DNA of 30,635 nt from a virus. The stretch is from the IMG/VR virus record IMGVR_UViG_3300022169_000015, positions 1 to 30,635 of that record; one strand, written 5' to 3'. Made by a program: the position numbers and the translations under genes. The stretch's first letter is position 1. Each line of letters starts with the position of its first letter. The notes beneath the pieces are model-generated. The model ran no database searches, was not told the origin of the DNA, and saw only the letters and a list, made by a program, of their open reading frames with translations. Below are positions 23,533-30,635 of this stretch, piece after piece.

Positions 23533-23607
23533 AATATAATAAAATTAAATAGTTTAAAAATGTGACAATAGCCTTAGTATATAAGTAGTAAGGGGCTAAT
23601 GTCATAT

Positions 23608-23631
23608 AAAAACCCCCGCCCGAAGGCAGGG
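23608..23631 (-). terminator. Strong intrinsic terminator after the major capsid gene
   Basis: On the minus strand CCCTGCC (631-625) pairs with GGCGGGG (620-614), closed by a TTCG tetraloop. One further G (complement of C613) is followed by five T (complement of 608-612). It lies 22 bases after the capsid stop codon. It is the strongest terminator in the window and would give a short, stable transcript end for the most abundant virion protein. Confidence 0.92.
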
Positions 23632-23652
23632 ATTGTTATTAATATTGAATCA

Positions 23653-25119
23653 TTAGATTCCTTTGAAAAGTACAAAGTTGTTAGCAGCTTGAGTTACTAA
23701 ACATCTTTCAGATAGGAAGTTTACTTCCATAGCGTCAAGAGTTGAAGTAAATGCTCCACCTGCAGAACCAGTTAACCAAGACTTCATACGTCTGTCATCG
23801 CTTTGTGAAGCTCTGTAACGTACATGTAGGAATGGTCGACGGATATTAGTTCCTAAGATCTGATCGTAAACCGTAGAAGTTCCAGCTGGTACTAATACAC
23901 CTTCAATTGAGCTGATACCATCAACACCACCACGAGTAGAAGCGTCATTTAAGTATTTCCAGTCAGTCTTATAGAAATCGTAAGATCCTCTACGGAATCC
24001 GCTAAATCCTAAGTTCAAAGCCATTTCTTCTGAGTTTTCAAATAAACCAAAAGCAGTTCCACCGGCGAATCCACCAGAAATAGAAGCTAACATATCGTCA
24101 AAATCAAGAGATGTTTGTCTCTGTAAGAATAACATGTTTTCTTCAATTGCTCCTTGAGTATCTAAATTCTTAAGGATAGCATCAAATTCGTCAAGTCCAG
24201 CAGCAGCAGTAAATCCTACTTCTACATTTCCACGAGTTTGAATAGCAGCAAACAAACCTTCAGTTCCTGGTAATCCAGCAGCAGCGCTAGTTCCAGCTGC
24301 GATTTGATTAAGCTCACCTTCAATCATTGACATTTCTAGGTAATCTTCAAAACGCAAACGAGTTTCAGATTCAGCTTTTAAATACCACAAGAATCCAGAT
24401 GTTCCGTCTTCAGTTGCAACTTCAACCCACCCAATTTGAGCCATATCAGAGCCAGATACAGTATATTGATCTCTAATAATGATTGGTGTGTTAGAATATT
24501 GAGTTAATTGAGGTTCAACACTTGTTCTAGCGGCAGAATTTCCAGCGCCAGCTCCAATTGTAGTTCCTTTTGTATAAGCAGAACCATACACAAATACTTT
24601 AAGTGAAGGAATTGCTCCTACAGCTCCTGCAGCAGCGAATCCGCTAGCAACAAGTCCAACCCCACTAAAAGGAGTTACTGTAAAGTTTCCACCAACACCT
24701 AATGCGCCGACTGCTGTTACTAAAGCTTTTACTTCTTGTCCGTTTACAGGATTTAAAAGTACAACAGTATCATTTATAGATACTACGTTTTGAACGTCAC
24801 CAGCCAAAGTAATAACGTTAGCAGCAGCTGCATCAGCCCCAATACCGTATCCTAAATAACTAATGTGTAATCTATTTTGTTCAGACCAAATTACTTGATC
24901 GGATGTCATTGGCATTTCAGCGCCAACCATTCTTAAGAATCCAGATAACGTACGGTTTCCGTAACGCTCTACTTCTTGTTCGTAAATTTCTGGTAAGTAC
25001 TGCTGAGCAAACGTGTTAGTGTTTCCAGCTGCATTACTGTTAAATTGTAGGTAGTTAGTACTTAGCAATTGTTGTTGCTGAGAAGGGATTAAACTACCAA
25101 ATTGAGGAGTTAAACTCAT
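23653..25119 (-). CDS. Major capsid protein (HK97-fold type expected)
   Basis: The 488 residues begin MSLTPQFGSLIPSQQQQ and contain YLPEIYEQEVERYGNRTLSG (41-60) and GFLRMVGAEMPMTSDQVIW (60-78), a signature I associate with the capsid protein of crAss-like and flavobacterial podoviruses. Residues about 100-190 are a Gly/Ala/Val-rich beta region that looks like an insertion. The rest carries VSGSDMAQIGWVEV, FEDYLEMSMIEGELNQIAAG, DFDDMLASISGGFAGGTAFG and ends CLVTQAANNFVLFKGI. It follows the scaffold-like gene by 14 bases and is followed by a strong terminator, as expected for the most highly expressed gene. The HK97 fold is expected from the family, not seen directly. No cleavage site or maturation protease is evident nearby. 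Confidence 0.9.
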   Translation of the reverse strand: MSLTPQFGSLIPSQQQQLLSTNYLQFNSNAAGNTNTFAQQYLPEIYEQEVERYGNRTLSGFLRMVGAEMPMTSDQVIWSEQNRLHISYLGYGIGADAAAANVITLAGDVQNVVSINDTVVLLNPVNGQEVKALVTAVGALGVGGNFTVTPFSGVGLVASGFAAAGAVGAIPSLKVFVYGSAYTKGTTIGAGAGNSAARTSVEPQLTQYSNTPIIIRDQYTVSGSDMAQIGWVEVATEDGTSGFLWYLKAESETRLRFEDYLEMSMIEGELNQIAAGTSAAAGLPGTEGLFAAIQTRGNVEVGFTAAAGLDEFDAILKNLDTQGAIEENMLFLQRQTSLDFDDMLASISGGFAGGTAFGLFENSEEMALNLGFSGFRRGSYDFYKTDWKYLNDASTRGGVDGISSIEGVLVPAGTSTVYDQILGTNIRRPFLHVRYRASQSDDRRMKSWLTGSAGGAFTSTLDAMEVNFLSERCLVTQAANNFVLFKGI

Positions 25120-25133
25120 AATTGTTTGTTTTT

Positions 25134-26324
25134 TTAGTTAAATTTTTTTGTTTTAATTCTTAGTTTTGAAGAGTCATAACCGCTTATTGCTTTAACCTTG
25201 AGTCCGTTGACAAACACATCACCTTGAGTAGACCTAGCTTTGGTACTACTTAAATTCTTTGAACTGTTTACAACTTCTTTTACGGCATCCGCTTTTCCTT
25301 GCTCATAGAAATGAGCTGCGATCTTATCTACGTTGTCAGCAGCATACATAGCTTTGTGATAACCTTTCGTGTCTTTAACATTACCATCTGAGTCTAGGAA
25401 CTTCCCGACAAGGTTGTTAATATTCGATTGGCTCTCTGCAACTTTATCACGATTCTGAATATTGTACTTATAGCTTTTTTCACCGACTTTAATATCGAAA
25501 CCTTCGAAGTTGTCGTTGAAAAGCTCTTTAGTACTTTCCTTGAATTGCGCATGTTGTTGCTGAGCTGTTTCCTGCTGCTTATTATATCGGTTGAAAAAGT
25601 CCATAGCTTTTTGTTGGTCTTGAGTAACACCCGGTCTCAACTTGATCTCGTCGTAATACTTACTCTTCGTCTCTTCCAAATAGCTTTTGGCTTTTGCAAC
25701 TTCTTCCTTAAACGCAATTTTCTTTTTGCGCATATCTCTTTCTTCATCAAGGTCTTCATCTACGATAAAATCCTCTAGAAGCATATCAATGTCTTCACCT
25801 TCTAAATAAGGCTTTTCTTTTTTATAATACTCTTTAAGTAACGTAATTTCGTCAACTTGAGAGTAGTCGGCGTTAAGCCTAGTATAATCCTCTATTGTCC
25901 CACCTGTATCTTCCATAAAAGAAACTAGCTTTTCGATGTTCTCAGGTAAAGCTTTACCAAGAATTCTTTCATCTTGTATTGCTTTTTCTACTTGAGCTTC
26001 AACTTTTTCAGTCTCTGTTACTTCTTTGATTGCAGAAAACCCTTCAGCATCCGTGTTGGACTCTTGTACAGATTCTCCCACCTTTGTGCTATCTCCGGAT
26101 GGTTCTTCCACAGATACTTCCTTTGTTTCTCCGATTTGAATGGCATCTTCTTCTTGTTTAGGTATTACTACTTTTGTAACATCTGGCGGTAATTCAACCA
26201 AAGGCTCTTTAATATTAACTTTAATAGGCTCATCGCTTACCGGTGTTAATTTTTTTGGAGTTTTCTTTTTGATTTTAAACTCACCTTCCTGCTTAACAGG
26301 TTCATTTGTTTTTTCTTCTGACAT
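25134..26324 (-). CDS. Capsid scaffold-like protein
   Basis: This is a 396-residue, highly charged protein between portal and capsid genes, the usual place of a scaffold. The first 110 residues are disordered and rich in Glu, Lys, Pro and Val. The middle is helical and charged (DIDMLLEDFIVDEDLDEERD, KKKIAFKEEVAKAKSYLEET, then FNRYNKQQETAQQQHAQFKE), consistent with coiled coil. The end is basic (GYDSSKLRIKTKKFN), like the capsid-binding tails of scaffolds. The protein would guide procapsid assembly and leave before or during packaging. Sequence divergence of scaffolds is normal, so position, charge and helix content carry the call. Confidence 0.75.
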   Translation of the reverse strand: MSEEKTNEPVKQEGEFKIKKKTPKKLTPVSDEPIKVNIKEPLVELPPDVTKVVIPKQEEDAIQIGETKEVSVEEPSGDSTKVGESVQESNTDAEGFSAIKEVTETEKVEAQVEKAIQDERILGKALPENIEKLVSFMEDTGGTIEDYTRLNADYSQVDEITLLKEYYKKEKPYLEGEDIDMLLEDFIVDEDLDEERDMRKKKIAFKEEVAKAKSYLEETKSKYYDEIKLRPGVTQDQQKAMDFFNRYNKQQETAQQQHAQFKESTKELFNDNFEGFDIKVGEKSYKYNIQNRDKVAESQSNINNLVGKFLDSDGNVKDTKGYHKAMYAADNVDKIAAHFYEQGKADAVKEVVNSSKNLSSTKARSTQGDVFVNGLKVKAISGYDSSKLRIKTKKFN

Positions 26325-26355
26325 AATAAAATATAATTAAATAATTGTTTACTTT

Positions 26356-28743
26356 CTACATGAAAGCTTGCATACCCTGATCGGGTTGGTTTTCAAAGTC
26401 TATAGGTAAACTGTCGTTTTGCCTTTGACTTATAAGCTCACTTTGCTGTGAAGCTTCCATTTTACTACGAGTATCTTTACGATCTTCAATAGCGGTTTCT
26501 TTTTGTTGCATGTTCTGAACCTCAAGTTGCTTTAGCTGCATATCAAACTGAAACTTAGTTTGCATTTCTTGAGCTTTTAATTGAGCTGCAATTTCCATTC
26601 GTTGAATCTCCATTTGATTCTTAGATTGTTCAAACTGAACATTTGCACCCATTATAGCCTCTTGCTTTTGTACCTCAGCCATAGCTGTCTTCTCTGCAGT
26701 GTCTGCCTGGGATTGTCCTTGAGCTGCAATATTAGCTTGTTGATTAGCTTGATCTTGCTTAGCTTTAGCTTTACGTTTTATCTTAAGCATTTGATTTGCT
26801 AGCTTAAGATTTTTAATTTGTCTTAAGTCAATAGCGTCTTCAAGATCAATACCGCCTTGTTGTAATGCAACTTGTATGTTTGCTTCTAATTGAGCTTGCT
26901 CTTCATCATCTGGTTCTAGTTCTAAGAATATACCAAAATCATGAAGATTTAAGTTTATAATCTCATCTAAAGTTTTTATGTTATATGTAGATATAGAATT
27001 TTGTAGAGCACTTCTAGTTAGTGGAAATTCTAATGCGTCAGCTATTTTAAGCGCAACGTTCTCGGCTAGTTTAAGGGTTATATAAAGACCAGACTGATTG
27101 ATATGTCTAGTTGCTACATTAGATGCGTTAGCGGCCATCTTTTGAAGCCCTACTAATGAGTTCTTCTCCATAGCTGAACCGTCTCTAGCTTCGTTAAGCC
27201 CGGTTACATCGCGAATCATTTGTAAATAATATTGATACGTTTGAATCAACGAACCAATTTTAGCTTGACCACTTGAGCTGTTAAGTTCTTGAATAGGTAC
27301 TTTGCCTGGATTCATATCGCCATCTTGAGTGAGTGATCTACCAACAATAGAACCTGTTTGAAAATACATATTCAATGCTTCAGCTGGGTTGTAATTAGTT
27401 CCATTACCAAGATCAACTTCTGCAAGCCCGTCCATATCTAAGTAAACACCATCTGGCACCATTCTAGATAATACCTGTTGCAGCTTTAAATGCGTTAGCT
27501 GAATCATATCAGCAAAACCAATACATTTACTTACTAGAGACTCAATGCGCCCTTTATACATTCTAGGTGCACATAAAGCGTAGTTCATTTCTACTTTAGT
27601 TGTATCAGCTGTAGGTCTAGACATATTCTCTGCTAGTTCCCACTTTATCATTTCATTTGAGCCTAACACCTTAGCTCCGTTATATAAAACCTCAATAGAT
27701 CTTGACACTCTTTCAAAGTTATCATTTTCTGGCGGATTAAATGAATCTGGCTTTTCTAAAGCTTTCATCAATCCTTGTGGCGTTTCTTTTATTTTAAATA
27801 CTTGATTGTGGTATGTCTTATAATCAAAGTATAAAACTTGAACTGTGTTTTCGTCGTAATTACCCCAACCAGTTACATACTGGCTGTTGCCTGGCATTTT
27901 CTGAATTCTCTCAAGCTCTTCTTCTGAGATGTTTGGAAATTCTTTTTTAAGCTCAGGTATTGTTATAGACTTTACCTCTCCTACATAATATACATCGTCA
28001 AAATTAGGATCTTCAGTGTAAGAGTAAACCACGTAGGCTGGATCTACATAATCAACTGTAATTCCTTCAGCTGTATTAAACCCAGTCTTAGCACATGCAA
28101 TACCTAAAACAGTTAAATCCATATTTAACCTTTTTCTAGTAAGGTCATATTTATTCTGCGCAAGCACAGATGCAATAGCTTCTTCTTCTGCTATTTCAAT
28201 TGACTGCTTATAGCTTAGTTGCATATGAAGCTCAAGCTCATCTTTAGACTCAGGTACAGTATCAATATTTGGTGTTTGATATAAATTAATACCAAGCGTT
28301 TGCTGTAAGCTATCCAAATACTCTTTAGAGACCATATCTTCATAAAGCATAGAAGCATAATCAGTTCTTTTCTTTATTGATGATGGATCTTGAGCGTAAG
28401 CTTTAATATCATAAGACTTTCCAGATATACCATTTACTACGATGTCTACAAATTTAGACAAAATAGGCACAGGCTTCCAGTCTAAGTTTAAATAAGATAA
28501 ATCACCGTTTATAGATAATTCGTCTTTGTATTTTTGTATTGACTGCTCGCCTCGAGCATACAATCTTAATTGGTGAAATTGATTCCAACTAGTTAAGTAT
28601 CTATTACCATTAGTACGCCCTTGTCCAAACCATTCGTATTCGATAGCTTGACCAACTTGCGTCCCGTATTCCCAGCTCGCTTTCTCTGCATCGCTCACTA
28701 CTTGACTAGGAAAAGCGCTATTGGTGTTAGTATATATACCCAT
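26356..28743 (-). CDS. Portal protein
   Basis: The 795-residue protein directly follows the terminase (TAA then ATG with no gap). It contains segments typical of portals of this phage group: LRLYARGEQSIQKYKDELSI near 53-72, PILSKFVDIVVNGISGKSYD near 92-112, LDMDLTV-like CAKTGF, AYVVYSYTEDPNFDDVYYVG, and a stem-like QYYLQMIRDVTGLNEARDGS. Residues about 620-770 are an almost unbroken Gln/Glu/Lys/Met-rich helix (QMEIQRMEIAAQLKAQEMQT), then a short Pro/Asn tail. It would form the dodecameric DNA channel at one capsid vertex, dock the terminase and hold the tail. The long C-terminal helix could form a barrel reaching into the head, as in P22; that is inference. Confidence 0.88.
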   Translation of the reverse strand: MGIYTNTNSAFPSQVVSDAEKASWEYGTQVGQAIEYEWFGQGRTNGNRYLTSWNQFHQLRLYARGEQSIQKYKDELSINGDLSYLNLDWKPVPILSKFVDIVVNGISGKSYDIKAYAQDPSSIKKRTDYASMLYEDMVSKEYLDSLQQTLGINLYQTPNIDTVPESKDELELHMQLSYKQSIEIAEEEAIASVLAQNKYDLTRKRLNMDLTVLGIACAKTGFNTAEGITVDYVDPAYVVYSYTEDPNFDDVYYVGEVKSITIPELKKEFPNISEEELERIQKMPGNSQYVTGWGNYDENTVQVLYFDYKTYHNQVFKIKETPQGLMKALEKPDSFNPPENDNFERVSRSIEVLYNGAKVLGSNEMIKWELAENMSRPTADTTKVEMNYALCAPRMYKGRIESLVSKCIGFADMIQLTHLKLQQVLSRMVPDGVYLDMDGLAEVDLGNGTNYNPAEALNMYFQTGSIVGRSLTQDGDMNPGKVPIQELNSSSGQAKIGSLIQTYQYYLQMIRDVTGLNEARDGSAMEKNSLVGLQKMAANASNVATRHINQSGLYITLKLAENVALKIADALEFPLTRSALQNSISTYNIKTLDEIINLNLHDFGIFLELEPDDEEQAQLEANIQVALQQGGIDLEDAIDLRQIKNLKLANQMLKIKRKAKAKQDQANQQANIAAQGQSQADTAEKTAMAEVQKQEAIMGANVQFEQSKNQMEIQRMEIAAQLKAQEMQTKFQFDMQLKQLEVQNMQQKETAIEDRKDTRSKMEASQQSELISQRQNDSLPIDFENQPDQGMQAFM

Positions 28744-30635
28744 TTAACTTATTATTTTTGATGTTGAACCTTTATTGTCGTACTTTTTAAAACCTAAATC
28801 TACCGCTTGTGGTTTTTGTCTAGGAGCATTTGGTGCGTATCTATGTTTGTTACAAGCCATTAAAGCTAAACCTGAACTAATAGATGCATCATGCTTTGTT
28901 CTATTATTAATATCAAACTTAGCCCAATCCTCTAATGTTCTTTGGAAATACGTATCTCCATAACCTGTTTCTTTTAAACCTACAAAATCATTGATGTAAG
29001 TTTCTATAGCTGCGGCGTGTGCTTGTTTTATATCTTCACTTGAGTTAGGTATTCCGCCTAGCTCTCTCTCTGTTACAGACAGTTTGTTATATTTTCTATC
29101 AGGCCTGTTAATTGAATAACCCCTATAGCCTCTTCTTTTAAAATGATACAATAGTCTAGGCTTATTGTTCTCAGCTAATATAGGCATCCCGTAAAACACA
29201 CAAGCCATTAGAACGTCTTCAAAGAATATCTCAGCAGTTTGAGGCCGAGCTATATATTCTAAAAAAAACATATTTGGAGGTACATCCTCCATTGAAAACT
29301 TTGTTAAACCGTGAAGAGATCCTTTAGATCCTCTGCCGTCCACGGTACCTGATATGTCGTATGGATCACAGCCAAATGCTCCGCAATGCTCATTGCCAGG
29401 ATAATTAGTACCATTTTTTATATATCTTTTATTTTGAAGATGCGCAGGTGGAACCCAAGTTACTAGAAATCTACCATCTTTATTTGGTACAAATATTACT
29501 TTAGTATCTTGCTTAGCGTTCTCCCATTGAAAACTTCCTTTTGTTACTTTAATTGAGTTTTTAAGATCTTCGTTAAAATCTATTTGCTCGTATATCTTTG
29601 TCAAGTTAAATAGAGATTGTTTTGATTCATCTCTAAATGCGTGTTTAGTTGTACGTGGAAACTGTCTGTAAAATTCATTTAAACTGTCTTGATCAGACTT
29701 TAAACCCTCTACTTCATTGTCCCAATACTCTATTACACCTTGTGTTATTTTTGTTCCGTGTGGATCTTCAACCCCTTCTTTTGGTGTGTTGAATACAGGA
29801 AAGCCATAAGAATCAATGTATCCTTCGTAGTTCCATTCCATAGGTATGAACAAAGAATAGAGTCCTGAGCGTGTCTGTCCATTGGCGTTTCTTTGTGTAA
29901 CATCTGAATCATTGTAAAGTTTTTTAAAGTTTGCACCACCTTTATCTAAAGCATTTGAGGTACTACCCATCATACACTTACCAATAACTCTAGAACCTAA
30001 TCTTAAACAAGTTCTGGTTACTCGCCAGTTGTTTAATATATTTGTAGGTCTCTCCCACTTTCCACTTTCGTCGTGTACTAGTAGTTTTAGTTTCTCTCCA
30101 TCGTAGGAGTTGTCGCCCGTGTTCTTCCAGTCGATCGTTGTGTCAAGACCGGTGATTTCCTGGAGCTTCTCGTTCGAGTCAAGTTTACGCCTGGTAAACT
30201 TCGAGGCGGGGACACGATAGGCAAGTTCGGTTTTTGGCCTATCCATACCGTCCTGGATCGGCTTGAAGAAGAACGGGTAGTTGACCGAAATCGGTACGAC
30301 CTTATCTGTGAACATCTTCTTTGCATCTGGACCAGATTTGGACAGTATCCCAAACCGTGAATCCGTTGATATTGTCGCAAGGTTAACTGATTCAGCTGAG
30401 GACATAAACGAGAATCCGCTACGACGGTTCTTAAGATAACACATTCCATAAGACCGCTTGTCGGCCTTACAAGCTTCCCAGAATATATAGAATAATCTGT
30501 TTGACTCGCGAAAGTCTGGTTGCCCGACATCAATCTTACTCCACTGCAAGTACATGTAGTTAGTACCAGTAATATAAGTAGGCTTGCCTTTGTTAATAAA
30601 CCAAAAACCTTCTTCGCGCCGCGTAAATTCTTTAT
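28744..30635 (-). CDS. terL: Terminase large subunit, 5' end beyond the window
   Basis: The frame is open through the right edge: upstream of the ATG at 30555 it reads EEGFWFINKGKPTYITGTNY, which fits the family, so that ATG is internal. Counting from it: a Walker A position KNRRSGFS at 42-49 without the usual GK(S/T), Walker B LKLLVHDE (156-163, D162/E163), a motif III coupling segment GSTSN near 197-201, and a nuclease half with acidic residues D397 and D400 (GCDPYDISG) and D556 (KHDASIS). The protein pumps DNA into the procapsid through the portal and cuts the concatemer. Bases about 30065-30480 have higher GC and C-ending codons unlike the rest of the gene. No small terminase gene is in view; it may lie beyond the right edge. 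Confidence 0.93.
   Translation of the reverse strand, partial: KEFTRREEGFWFINKGKPTYITGTNYMYLQWSKIDVGQPDFRESNRLFYIFWEACKADKRSYGMCYLKNRRSGFSFMSSAESVNLATISTDSRFGILSKSGPDAKKMFTDKVVPISVNYPFFFKPIQDGMDRPKTELAYRVPASKFTRRKLDSNEKLQEITGLDTTIDWKNTGDNSYDGEKLKLLVHDESGKWERPTNILNNWRVTRTCLRLGSRVIGKCMMGSTSNALDKGGANFKKLYNDSDVTQRNANGQTRSGLYSLFIPMEWNYEGYIDSYGFPVFNTPKEGVEDPHGTKITQGVIEYWDNEVEGLKSDQDSLNEFYRQFPRTTKHAFRDESKQSLFNLTKIYEQIDFNEDLKNSIKVTKGSFQWENAKQDTKVIFVPNKDGRFLVTWVPPAHLQNKRYIKNGTNYPGNEHCGAFGCDPYDISGTVDGRGSKGSLHGLTKFSMEDVPPNMFFLEYIARPQTAEIFFEDVLMACVFYGMPILAENNKPRLLYHFKRRGYRGYSINRPDRKYNKLSVTERELGGIPNSSEDIKQAHAAAIETYINDFVGLKETGYGDTYFQRTLEDWAKFDINNRTKHDASISSGLALMACNKHRYAPNAPRQKPQAVDLGFKKYDNKGSTSKIIS

Noticed and set aside
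23533-23607. A Bacteroidota-type promoter (-33 TTTG, -7 TAnnTTTG) after the capsid terminator
   Set aside because: The stretch is A/T-rich, but I find no TAnnTTTG on the minus strand and no correctly spaced -33 element; a phage-specific promoter cannot be ruled out.
30087-30533. A 148-residue frame on the minus strand in another phase inside terL
   Set aside because: It is Arg/Ser-rich low-complexity shadow coding caused by the GC-rich island; terL motifs lie in the other frame.
1-30635. tRNA genes, CRISPR arrays, insertion sequences, integrase or attachment sites
   Set aside because: Genes are packed with gaps mostly under 35 bases. The larger gaps hold terminators, and no cloverleaf, regular direct-repeat array or transposase/integrase motif was seen.

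Overview
The window is one end-to-middle section of a tailed dsDNA bacteriophage genome. It has low GC (about a third, judged from sampled rows). One uninterrupted virion-and-lysis gene block runs on the minus strand from the right edge (terminase) to position 712. A convergent plus-strand gene, the 3' end of a class I ribonucleotide reductase alpha subunit (nrdA), enters from the left edge. There are no tail sheath, tape-measure or baseplate genes, and there is a very large candidate ejection protein. This fits a podovirus-like particle. The head and tail genes look like those of marine flavobacterial or crAss-like podoviruses, but this is family resemblance judged by eye, not a database result. 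A Bacteroidota host is inferred because almost every start codon follows an A/T-rich leader of the AAAAATAAAA type and no purine-rich Shine-Dalgarno sequence is visible.

Layout in transcription order on the minus strand (right to left): large terminase subunit (28744 to beyond the right edge, 5' end missing); portal (26356-28743); scaffold-like protein (25134-26324); major capsid protein (23653-25119), followed by a strong intrinsic terminator; a conserved protein of unknown role (22708-23532), followed by a second terminator; two connector or ring-like proteins (21821-22645 and 20592-21818); a 1637-residue tail stabilisation-type protein (15672-20585); a 656-residue tail hub-like protein (13676-15646); a small internal virion protein (13001-13663); a virion-associated unknown (11888-12988); and a 2991-residue giant protein (2907-11882). 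The block ends with a tightly packed set of six small genes (712-2907): a 53-residue membrane protein that could be the holin, two small basic proteins, a T7-lysozyme-like amidase with a complete active site, a short protein with a Cys motif, and an unknown.

On the plus strand, the nrdA end is followed by two hairpins in tandem (460-486 and 495-542). The first is also a good terminator for the opposing minus-strand block. A 60-residue membrane protein (561-743) then overlaps the end of the minus-strand block by 32 bases.

The most interesting element is the giant protein. In order it carries an HETLH metallopeptidase-type motif, a LysM domain, a stretch resembling sigma-70 region 2, and a complete HAD phosphatase-type domain. 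A short motif ending in ASKR recurs four times at or near domain borders with different codons each time, which suggests a polyprotein processed in the virion. Other unusual points are a GC- and codon-shifted island inside terL, repeated beta-rich insertion modules shared by the two large tail genes, and a composition-shifted C-terminus of the 1637-residue tail protein.
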